Shown: positions 41,246-53,200 of the stretch, piece by piece
How the letters are laid out: each line of letters starts with the position of its first letter
Position numbering within the stretch: the stretch's first letter is position 1
Source: Nematostella vectensis
Lineage: Eukaryota; Cnidaria; Anthozoa; Actiniaria; Edwardsiidae
DNA: 64,000 nucleotides
Direction of reading: 5' to 3'
Assembly: GCF_932526225.1 (NCBI RefSeq)
Contig: NC_064035.1
Span: 18,961,969-19,025,968, forward strand
Position numbers and translations under genes: made by a program
The notes under the pieces: generated by a model
What the model saw: the letters and a program-made list of their open reading frames with translations, nothing else
Told to the model about the DNA's origin: nothing
The model's database searches: none

Positions 41246-44200
41246 GTATGACGAGTCTCCTCAATGGTTTTTTCGTTTTCTTTCTTTTGGTCGTTTCTTT
41301 TTCTAAATACGTGTTGCTGATATTCTCTATTTGATTTCATTTAGTTTTATTGAAAAATGAAATAGGAAGTTTTAAAAACTTTAAAGGGGGGAATTCGCGG
41401 CGATGTCACGGAGCGCGTTCAACTCATTACCCCATTGATCGACCAACAATGCTAACCGCTAGCAACAAACGTCTCTTACGATCTAGGAGCTAACATTTTC
41501 CCTCTTTCCTTAGTCCTAATGACGGCAGACAATTTCTCTATAAGGTGTTCAGGGGGATAGATTATGGAATAGTGTTTCGATAACGGAAGAGTGACTTGTC
41601 CGGTCACGTCCTCAGAGACTCCACACGGGCACGGGTCCCTAATCAAGCCTCTTGTAAAACTTCTATACCGCTTTATCCGAGATGAATTGTTTCCTTTTCA
41701 ACCCTTCGTGAGCACTTTCGATGACCAAGCATTTCAAATGGTTTTGAGATTCAAATAAAATACCTTTAGCGTTGATTTAGATGTGGTGAACCGCCAGAGC
41801 ATCCTACCCGTGACGCTATCTATTACACGAATTAAAGTTTACAGACTATATTTGTACCCGCGATTCGCGGACAAGGAGAGATAATCACGACACAAACTTT
41901 GATTACACACTCGAACGATAACAACAACAACTCTGAACTTTATTTTGACACTTCCGATTACCTCAACGATTAAAGGATATACGTATTTTGGGCTCACTAA
42001 CTGTAGTCCTTGAATCTGTAAACTATCCGTAAATTCGTAAACTAAAACTGCTGTATTCGTTGCCGTGTTTGTTGTGAAACTGCCGTATTCGTTGCCGGGT
42101 TTGTTGTGAAACTGCCGTATTCGTTGCCGGGTTCGTTGTGAAACTGCCGTATTCGTTGCCGGGTTTGTTGTGAAACTGCCGTACGTTGCCGGGTTTGTTG
42201 TGAAACTGCCGTATTCGTTGCCGGGTTTGTTGTGAAACTGCCGTATTCGTTGCCGGGTTTGTTGTGAAACTGCCGTATTCGTTGCCGTGTTTGTTGAGAA
42301 ACTGCTGTATTCCTTGCCGTGTTTGTTGTGAAACTGCTGTATTCGTTGATGGGTTTGTTGTGAAACTGCTGTATTGCCGGGTTTGTTGTGAAACTGCTGT
42401 ATTCGTTGCCGGGTTTGTTGTGAAACTGCTGTATTCCTTGCCTTGTTTGTTGTGAAACTGCCGTATTCGTTGACGGTTTTTTTGGGGTATGTTGTGTGGT
42501 ATCAAATTCTACGAATGGATATATGTATTAACAACTATAACCTGTAAAAATGTCTAAGGGAGGCAAAAAGACCTTGTAAAACCTTGAAAACAAACGCCTT
42601 GACCGTATGCGATTGCTATCCACGCCTTGACCGTATCCGATTGCTATACGCGCCTTGACTGTATCCGATTGTTATTCACACCTTGACCGTATGCGATTGC
42701 TATCCACGCCTTTACCGTAGTGGATTGCTATCCACGCCTTGACTGTATCCGATTGCTATCCACACCTTGACCGTATGCGATTGCTATCCACACCTTGACC
42801 GTATGCGATTGCTATCCACACCTTGACCGTATACGACTGCTATCCACGCCTTGACCGTATGCGACTGCTTTGCACGTCTTGACCGTATGCGACTGCTATC
42901 CACGCCTTGACCGTATGCGACTGCTATTCACACCTTGACCGTATGCGATTGCTATCCACGCCTTGACCGTATGCGATTGCTATCCACGCCTTGACCGTAT
43001 GCGATTGCTATCCACGCCTTGACCGTATGCGATTGCTATCCACGCCTTGACTGTATGCGATTGCTATCCACGCCTTGACCGTATGCGACTGCTTTGCACG
43101 TCTTGACCGTATGCGACTGCTATCCACGCCTTGACCGTATGCGACTGCTTTGCACGCCTTGACCGTATGCGATTGTTATTCACACCTTGACCGTATGCGA
43201 TTGCTATCCACGCCTTGACCGTATGCGACTGCTATCCACGCCTTGACCGTATGCGACTGCTATCCACGCCTTGACCGTATGCGACTGCTATCCACGCCTT
43301 GACCGTATCCGATTGCTATCCACGCCTTTACCGTAGTGGATTGCTATCCACGCCTTGACCGTATCCGATTGCTATCCACGCCTTGACCGTATGCGACTGC
43401 TATCCACGCCTTGACCGTATACGACTGCTTTACACGCCTTTTCCCTCTATGTACAATTGGCGAACGCAAACATATGAAATCGGATTTGAGGACAATAATA
43501 ATTTCGGGTATTTGATGCCTACTTTACGGTCTTGGTGTGACCTTTCTATTTTTTAGTTCGTTTAGTTAATGGCACAAACATCTGGGAAGGAAGAGTTGAG
43601 GTACTTCACCAAGGCGTCTGGGGCACAGTGTGTGACGATGATTGGGACATCAATGACGCCCGAGTTGTTTGCACAATGCTTGGGTACGGAGTCAAGTCTG
43701 CGGTCGGTCAAGCGCGGTTTGGTCAGGGGTCTGGACAAATATGGATGGACGATGTTCGCTGTACTGGCACCGAAAAAGATTTAGCGTCGTGTCGGTTTCT
43801 AGGATGGGGGAAACATAACTGCGGCCACAGCGAAGATGCGGGGGTCATATGTGTTAATTTGGGTAATAAGCTTTGTTGCTATGTCTTTTTTGTGCAGAAG
43901 TCTCTTACATGACATTGTAAAAATAGTTAGTTCCTAGCTCACCTCCGTGAAACGTGCGCGTGTCCAACACCACCACAATAAGCTTTACGGCTCAATGGGA
44001 TCCACCGCCAGGTTCTAATGGGCATCTTCTTGGGTACCAAGTGTTTTACTCCTAAGTAAACTCTTCAGTAATTCAAAGTATCAGAACAGGATGTTAGCCC
44101 GCCAGTAGGGTGTTAGCCTCTTTATTTTACTGAGCTTTTGTTTTAGTTCTCGCCCGCATGGTCGATGGCCCGGTACCATTTGCTGGCCGGGTAGAGCTGA

Positions 44201-47200
44201 ACTTCAAGGGACGTGGCTGGGGTACAGTATGTGATGATGGACAACAGTGGGGAATGAACGAAGCCAATGTTATTTGCAAATCTCTGGGATACCCTGGCGC
44301 AGTAGCCTCCTCGTCCAGAGCCCGCTATGGCCCAGGAAACGGCACTATATGGCTATCAAATGTCACATGTACCGGTGCAGAATCCTCTCTTCAGTCATGC
44401 TCACATAGCGGATGGGGCACACCCTCCTGCGATCACGCGACGGACGTTGGTGTGTCTTGCATTCCTGTTTCGTCGCGAGGTAGGAGGACTTTATATGTCT
44501 CGTCATTATCTTGCTTAAGTGCTGAATTTACTTTGGCAAAAAGCATAACCTATTTTAACTCGACTTTCAGTTCGGATTGTGGGCGGTCGCAGTCCAGCGG
44601 AGGGACGGGTGGAGGTACAAGTCGCCAACACATGGGGTACTGTATGTGACAGAGGCTGGGACTTGTCGGAGGCCACAGTAGTTTGCCGACAGCTGGGTTT
44701 TCCAAGTGCTCTTTCGGCTGTCAAGTGCTGTGATAGTTACGGGTCTGGCAATGGAACAGTCTGGATGGATAGTGTAAAGTGCAATGGTACTGAGTCATCA
44801 CTTGCAGCATGCAGGCAGAGTGGATGGGGATTTGCCAATTGTAGCCACAATAGTGACGCAGGTGTCCAGTGTTCCCCAAAAGGTTCGTCCCTTTTTACCC
44901 TGGTCTACAAGTATAGATTGTAAAAACTAAGGGCAATTATCATCAACTAAGTTCTCCGTCTTTCAGTACGTTTGGTTGGCGGTTCAAGGCCTACAGAAGG
45001 TCGAGTTGAGATATTTCACCAAGGCGTCTGGGGCACAGTGTGTGACGACTATTGGGACATCAATAACGCTCGCGTTGTGTGCACAATGCTTGGGTACGGA
45101 GTCGTGTCTGCCGTCGGTCAAGCACGGTTTGGTCAGGGGTCTGGACAAATATGGATGGACGATGTTCGTTGCACTGGCACCGAAAAAGATTTAGCGTCGT
45201 GTCGGTTTCGAGGATGGGGGAAACATAACTGCGGCCACAGCGAAGATGCGGGGGTCATATGTGTTTATTTGGGTAATAAACTTTTTTGCTATATGTTTTT
45301 TTGTGCAGAATTCTTTTACATCGGTAAAAAGCTTTGTTGCTATGTCTTTTTTGTGCAGAAGTCTCTTACATGACATTGTAATATTGTTTAGTTCCTAGGT
45401 CACCTCCGCGAAACGTGCGCGTGTCCAACATCACCACAATAAGCTTTACGGTTCAATGGGATCCACCACCAGGATCCAATGGGCATCTTCTTGGCTACCA
45501 AGTGTTTTACTCCAAAGTAAACTCCTCAGTAATTCAAAGTAACAGAACAGGTCCAAACGAGCTTCAAATTAGACTGATCCATTTGGAGCCGAATACAGCT
45601 TACACAGTTCAAGTCGCAGCGGTCAACCAAGTAGGCCAGGGACCGAAGAGTGCTGCAGTTGCTGTGAAGACTAAAACAGCAAGTATGGATACGGCTCAGG
45701 CATTAAGTTGGAATTGAATTTAGTTCTCAGGGTGTAAGCCTCTTTATTTTACTGAGCTTTCATTGTTGTATTTTGTCTCAGTTCTCGCCCGTCTGGTCGA
45801 TGGCCCGGTACCATTTGCTGGCCGGGTAGAGCTGAACTTCAAGGGACGTGGCTGGGGTACAGTATGTGATGATGGACAACAGTGGGGAATGAACGAAGCC
45901 AATGTTATTTGCAAATCTCTGGGATACCCCGGCGCAGTAGCCTCCTCGTCCAGAGCCCGCTATGGCCCAGGAAACGGCACTATATGGCTATCAAATGTCA
46001 CATGTACCGGTGCAGAATCCTCTCTTCAGTCATGCTCACATAGCGGATGGGGCACACCCTCCTGCGATCACGCGACGGACGTTGGTGTGTCTTGCATTCC
46101 TGTTTCGTCGCGAGGTAGGAGGACTTTATATGTCTCGTCATTATCTTGCTTAAGTGCTGAATTTACTTTGGCAAAAAGCATAACCTATTTTAACTCGACT
46201 TTCAGTTCGGCTTGTGGGCGGTCGCAGTCCAGCGGAAGGACGGGTGGAGGTACAAGTCGCCAACACATGGGGTACTGTATGTGACAGTAGCTGGGACTTG
46301 ACGGAGGCCACAGTAGTTTGCCGACAGCTGGGTTTTCCAAGTGCTCTTTCGGCTGTCAAGTGCTGTGGTAGTTACGGGTCTGGCAATGGGACAGTCTGGA
46401 TGGATAGTGTAAAGTGCAACGGTACTGAGCCATCACTAGCAGCGTGCAGGCAGAGTGGATGGGGATTTGCCAATTGTAGCCACAATAGTGACGCAGGTGT
46501 CCAGTGTTCCCCAAAAGGTTCGTCCCTTTTTACCCTGGTTTAGAGTTATAGATTTTAGAAACTAAGGGCAATTAGTGAACTCAGTTCTCCGTCTTTCAGT
46601 ACGTTTGGTTGGCGGTTCAAGGCCTACAGAAGGCCGAGTTGAGATATTTCACCAAGGCGTCTGGGGCTCAGTGTGTGACGACTATTGGGACATCAATAAC
46701 GCTCGCGTTGTGTGCACAATGCTTGGGTACGGAGTCGTGTCTGCCGTCGGTCAAGCACGGTTTGGCCAGGGGTCTGGACAAATATGGATGGACGATGTTC
46801 GTTGCACTGGCACCGAAAAGGATTTAGCGTCATGTCGGTTTCGAGGATGGGGGAAACATAACTGCGGCCACAGCGAAGATGCGGGGGTCATATGTGTTTA
46901 TTTGGGTAATAAGCTTTGTTGCTATATGTTTTTTGTGCAGAATTCTTTTACATGGGTAAAAAGCTTTGTTGCTATGTCTTTTTTGTGTACAAGTCTCTTA
47001 TATGACATTGTAATATTGTTTAGTTCCTAGGTCACCTCCGCGAAACGTGCGCGTGTCCAACATCACCACAATAAGCTTTACGGTTCAATGGGATCCACCA
47101 CCAGGATCCAATGGGCATCTTCTTGGCTACCAAGTGTTTTACTCCAAAGTAAACTCCTCAGTAATTCAAAGTAACAGAACAGGTCCAAACAAGCTTCAAA

Positions 47201-50200
47201 TTAGACTGATCCATTTGGAGCCGAATACAGCTTACACAGTTCAAGTCGCAGCGGTCAACCAAGTAGGCCAGGGACCGAAGAGTGCTGCAGTTGCTGTGAA
47301 GACTAAAACAGCAAGTATGGATACGGCTCAGGCATTAAGTTGGAATTGAATAGTTCTCAGGGTGTAAGCCTCTTTATTTTACTGAGCTTTCATTGTTGTA
47401 TTTTGTCTCAGTTCTCGCCCGTCTGGTCGATGGCCCGGTACCATTTGCTGGCCGGGTAGAGCTGAACTTCAAGGGACGTGGCTGGGGTACAGTATGTGAT
47501 GATGGACAACAGTGGGGAATGAACGAAGCCAATGTTATTTGCAAATCTCTGGGATACCCTGGCGCAGTAGCCTCCTCATCCAGAGCCCGCTATGGCCCAG
47601 GAAACGACACTATATGGCTATCAAATGTCACATGTACCGGTGCAGAATCCTCTCTTCAGTCATGCTCACATAGCGGATGGGGCACACCCTCCTGCGATCA
47701 CGCGACGGACGTTGGTGTGTCTTGCATTCCTGTTTCGTCGCGAGGTAGGAGGACTTTATATGTCTCGTCATTATCTTGCTTAAGTGCTGAATTTACTTTG
47801 GCAAAAAGCAAAACCTATTTTAACTCGACTTTCAGTTCGGCTTGTGGGCGGTCGCAGTCCAGCGGAAGGACGGGTGGAGGTACAAGTTGCCAACACATGG
47901 GGTACTGTATGTGACAGAGGCTGGGACTTGTCGGAGGCCACAGTAGTTTGCCGACAGCTGGGTTTTCCAAGTGCTCTTTCGGTTGTCAAGTGCTGTGATA
48001 GTTACGGGTCTGGCAATGGAACAGTCTGGATGGATAGTGTAAAGTGCAACGGTACTGAGTCATCACTAGCAGCGTGCCGGCAGAGTGGATGGGGATTTGC
48101 CAATTGTAGCCACAATAGTGACGCAGGTGTCCAGTGTTCCCCAAAAGGTTCGTCCCTTTTTACCCTTGTTTAGAGTTATAGATTTTAGAAACTAAGGGCA
48201 ATTAGTTAACTCAGTTCTCCGTCTTTCAGTACGTTTGGTTGGCGGTTCAAGGCCTACAGAAGGCCGAGTTGAGATATTTCACCAAGGCGTCTGGGGCACA
48301 GTGTGTGACGACGATTGGGACATCAATGACGCTCGCGTTGTGTGCACAATGCTTGGGTACGGAGTCAAGTCTGCCGTCGGTCAAGCACGGTTTGGTCAGG
48401 GGTCTGGACAAATATGGATGGACGATGTTCGTTGCACTGGCACCGAAAAGGATTTAGCGTCATGTCGGTTTCGAGGATGGGGGAAACATAACTGCGGCCA
48501 CAGCGAAGATGCGGGGGTCATATGTGTTTATTTGGGTAATAAGCTTTGTTGCTATATGTTTTTTGTGCAGAATTCTTTTACATGGGTAAAACGCTTTGTT
48601 GCTATGTCTTTTTTGTGCAGAAGTCTCTTACATGACATTGTAATATTGTTTAGTTCCTAGGTCACCTCCGCGAAACGTGCGCGTGTCCAACATCACCACA
48701 ATAAGCTTTACGGTTCAATGGGATCCACCACCAGGATCCAATGGACATCTTCTTGGCTACCAAGTGTTTTACTCCAAAGTAAACTCCTCAGTAATTCAAA
48801 GTAACAGAACAGGTCCAAACGAGCTTCAAATTAGACTGATCCATTTGGAGCCGAATACAGCTTACACAGTTCAAGTCGCAGCGGTCAACCAAGTAGGCCA
48901 GGGACCGAAGAGTGCTGCAGTTGCTGTGAAGACTAAAACAGCAAGTATGGATACGGCTCAGGCATTAAGTTGGAATTGAATAGTTCTCAGGGTGTAAGCC
49001 TCTTTATTTTACTGAGCTTTTATTGTTGTATTTTGTCTCAGTTCTCGCCCGTCTGGTCGATGGCCCGGTACCATTTGCTGGCCGGGTAGAGCTGAACTTC
49101 AAGGGACGTGGCTGGGGTACAGTATGTGATGATGGACAACAGTGGGGAATGAACGAAGCCAATGTTATTTGCAAATCTCTGGGATACCCTGGCGCAGTAG
49201 CCTCCTCATCCAGAGCCCGCTATGGCCCAGGAAACGGCACTATATGGCTATCAAATGTCACATGTACCGGTGCAGAATCCTCTCTTCAGTCATGCTCACA
49301 TAGCGGATGGGGCACACCCTCCTGCGATCACGCGACGGACGTTGGTGTGTCTTGCATTCCTGTTTCGTCGCGAGGTAGGAGGACTTTATATGTCTCGTCA
49401 TTATCTTGCTTAAGTGCTGAATTTACTTTGGCAAAAAGCATAACCTATTTTAACTCGACTTTCAGTTCGGCTTGTGGGCGGTCGCAGTCCAGCGGAAGGA
49501 CGGGTGGAGGTACAAGTTGCCAACACATGGGGTACTGTATGTGACAGAGGCTGGGACTTGTCGGAGGCCACAGTAGTTTGCCGACAGCTGGGTTTTCCAA
49601 GTGCTCTTTCGGTTGTCAAGTGCTGTGGTAGTTACGGGTCTGGCAATGGAACAGTCTGGATGGATAGTATAAAGTGCAACGGTACTGAGTCATCACTAGC
49701 AGCGTGCCGGCAGAGTGGATGGGGATTTGCCAATTGTAGCCACAATAGTGATGCAGGTGTCCAGTGTTCCCCAAAAGGTTTGTCTATTTTTACCCTGGTC
49801 TGTAAGTATAGATTGCAAAAACTAAGAGCAATTATGGTTAACTCAGTTCTTCGTCTTTCAGTACGTTTGGTTGGCGGTTCAAGGCCTACAGAAGGCCGAG
49901 TTGAGATATTTCACCAAGGCGTCTGGGGCACAGTGTGTGACGACGATTGGGACATCAATGACGCTCGCGTTGTGTGCACAATGCTTGGGTACGGAGTCAT
50001 GTCTGCCGTCGGTCAAGCACGGTTTGGTCAGGGGTCTGGACAAATATGGATGGACGATGTTCGCTGCACTGGCACCGAAAACGATTTAGCGTCGTGTCGG
50101 TTTCTAGGATGGGGAAAACATAACTGCGGCCACAGCGAAGATGCGGGGGTCATATGTGTTTATTTGGGTAATGAGCTTTGTTGCTATATGTTTTTTGTGC

Positions 50201-53200
50201 AGAAGTCTCTTACATGACATTGTAATATTGTTTAGTTCCTAGGTCACCTCCGCGAAACGTGCGCGTGTCCAACATCACCACAATAAGCTTTACGGTTCAA
50301 TGGGATCCACCACCAGGATCCAATGGGCATCTTCTTGGCTACCAAGTGTTTTACTCCAAAGTAAACTCCTCAGTAATTCAAAGTAACAGAACAGGTCCAA
50401 ACGAGCTTCAAATTAGACTGATCCATTTGGAGCCGAATACAGCTTACACAGTTCAAGTCGCAGCGGTCAACCAAGTAGGCCAGGGACCGAAGAGTGCTGC
50501 AGTTGCTGTGAAGACTAAAACAGCAAGTATGGATACGGCTCAGGCATTAAGTTGGAATTGAATAGTTCTCAGGGTGTAAGCCTCTTTATTTTACTGAGCT
50601 TTTATTGTTGTATTTTGTCTCAGTTCTCGCCCGTCTGGTCGATGGCCCGGTACCATTTGCTGGCCGGGTAGAGCTGAACTTCAAGGGACGTGGCTGGGGT
50701 ACAGTATGTGATGATGGACAACAGTGGGGAATGAACGAAGCCAATGTTATTTGCAAATCTCTGGGATACCCTGGCGCAGTAGCCTCCTCATCCAGAGCCC
50801 GCTATGGCCCAGGAAACGGCACTATATGGCTATCAAATGTCACATGTACCGGTGCAGAATCCTCTCTTCAGTCATGCTCACATAGCGGATGGGGCACACC
50901 CTCCTGCGATCACGCGACGGACGTTGGTGTGTCTTGCATTCCTGTTTCGTCGCGAGGTAGGAGGACTTTATATGTCTCGTCATTATCTTGCTTAAGTGCT
51001 GAATTTACTTTGGCAAAAAGCATAACCTATTTTAACTCGACTTTCAGTTCGGCTTGTGGGCGGTCGCAGTCCAGCGGAAGGACGGGTGGAGGTACAAGTT
51101 GCCAACACATGGGGTACTGTATGTGACAGAGGCTGGGACTTGTCGGAGGCCACAGTAGTTTGCCGACAGCTGGGTTTTCCAAGTGCTCTTTCGGTTGTCA
51201 AGTGCTGTGGTAGTTACGGGTCTGGCAATGGAACAGTCTGGATGGATAGTATAAAGTGCAACGGTACTGAGTCATCACTAGCAGCGTGCCGGCAGAGTGG
51301 ATGGAGATTTGCCAATTGTAGCCACAATAGTGATGCAGGTGTCCAGTGTTCCCCAAAAGGTTTGTCTATTTTTACCCTGGTCTGTAAGTATAGATTGCAA
51401 AAACTAAGAGCAATTATGGTTAACTCAGTTCTTCGTCTTTCAGTACGTTTGGTTGGCGGTTCAAGGCCTACAGAAGGCCGAGTTGAGATATTTCACCAAG
51501 GCGTCTGGGGCACAGTGTGTGACGACGATTGGGACATCAATGACGCTCGCGTTGTGTGCACAATGCTTGGGTACGGAGTCATGTCTGCCGTCGGTCAAGC
51601 ACGGTTTGGTCAGGGGTCTGGACAAATATGGATGGACGATGTTCGCTGCACTGGCACCGAAAACGATTTAGCGTCGTGTCGGTTTCTAGGATGGGGAAAA
51701 CATAACTGCGGCCACAGCGAAGATGCGGGGGTCATATGTGTTTATTTGGGTAATGAGCTTTGTTGCTATATGTTTTTTGTGCAGAAGTGTCTTACATGAC
51801 ATTGTAATATTGTTTAGTTCCTAGGTCACCTCCGCGAAACGTGCGCGTGTCCAACATCACCACAATAAGCTTTACGGTTCAATGGGATCCACCACCAGGA
51901 TCCAATGGGCATCTTCTTGGCTACCAAGTGTTTTACTCCAAAGTAAACTCCTCAGTAATTCAAAGTAACAGAACAGGTCCAAACAAGCTTCAAATTAGAC
52001 TGATCCATTTGGAGCCGAATACAGCTTACACAGTTCAAGTCGCAGCGGTCAACCAAGTAGGCCAGGGACCGAAGAGTGCTGCAGTTGCTGTGAAGACTAA
52101 AACAGCAAGTATGGATACGGCTCAGGCATTAAGTTGGAATTGAATTTAGTTCTCAGGGTGTAAACCTCTTTATTTTACTGAGCTTTCATTATTGTATTTT
52201 GTCTCAGTTCTCGCCCGTCTGGTCGATGGCCTGGTACCATTTGCTGGCCGGGTAGAGCTGAACTTCAAGGAACGTGGCTGGGGTACAGTGTGTGATGATG
52301 GACAACAGTGGGGAATGAACGAAGCCAATGTTATTTGCAAATCTCTGGGATACCCCGGCGCAGTAGCCTCCTCGTCCAGAGCCCGTTATGGCCCAGGAAA
52401 CGGCACTATATGGCTATCAAATGTCACATGTACCGGTGCAGAATCCTCTCTTCAGTCATGCTCACATAGCGGATGGGGCACACCCTCCTGCGATCACGCG
52501 ACGGACGTTGGTGTGTCTTGCATTCCTGTTTCGTCGCGAGGTAGGAGGACTTTATATGTCTCGTCATTATCTTGCTTAAGTGCTGAATTTACTTTGGCAA
52601 AAAGCATAACCTATTTTAACTCGACTTTCAGTTCGGATTGTGGGCGGTCGCAGTCCAGCGGAAGGACGGGTGGAGGTACAAGTCGCCAACACATGGGGTG
52701 CTGTATGTGACAGAGGGTGGGACTTGTCGGAGGCCACAGTAGTTTGCCGACAGCTGGGTTTTCCAAGTGCTCTTTCGGTTGTCAAGTGCTGTGATAGTTA
52801 CGGGTCTGGCAATGGAACAGTCTGGATGGATAGTGTAAAGTGCAACGGTACTGAGTCATCACTAGCAGCGTGCCGGCAGAGTGGATGGGGATTTGCCAAT
52901 TGTAGCCATAATAGTGACGCAGGTGTCCAGTGTTCCCCAAAAGGTTCGTCCCTTTTTACCCTGGTTTAGAGTTATAGATTTTAGAAACTAAGGGCAATTA
53001 GTGAACTCAGTTCTCCGTCTTTCAGTACGTTTGGTTGGCGGTTCAAGGCCTACAGAAGGCCGAGTTGAAATATTTCACCAAGGCGTCTGGGGCACAGTGT
53101 GTGACGACTATTGGGACATCAATAACGCTCGCGTTGTGTGCACAATGCTTGGGTACGGAGTCGTGTCTGCCGTCGGTCAAGCACGGTTTGGCCAGGGGTC

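Larger units (their letters stand above)
41246..43556. other. Intron 1 of the SRCR/FN3 receptor
   Basis: 2.3 kb. The first 750 bp hold nothing recognisable; the rest is mostly the two minisatellites described separately. Confidence 0.7.

Noticed and set aside
42580-43442. CRISPR-like array (28-bp direct repeats)
   Set aside because: Repeats are head-to-tail with no spacers, in a eukaryotic intron; simple minisatellite. The same applies to the 26-, 32- and 36-bp arrays.
43569-43784. Repeated 72-codon frames (and 63- and 69-codon frames) over the SRCR exons
   Set aside because: Out-of-frame shadows of the SRCR-C, A and B exons, repeated because the exons are repeated.
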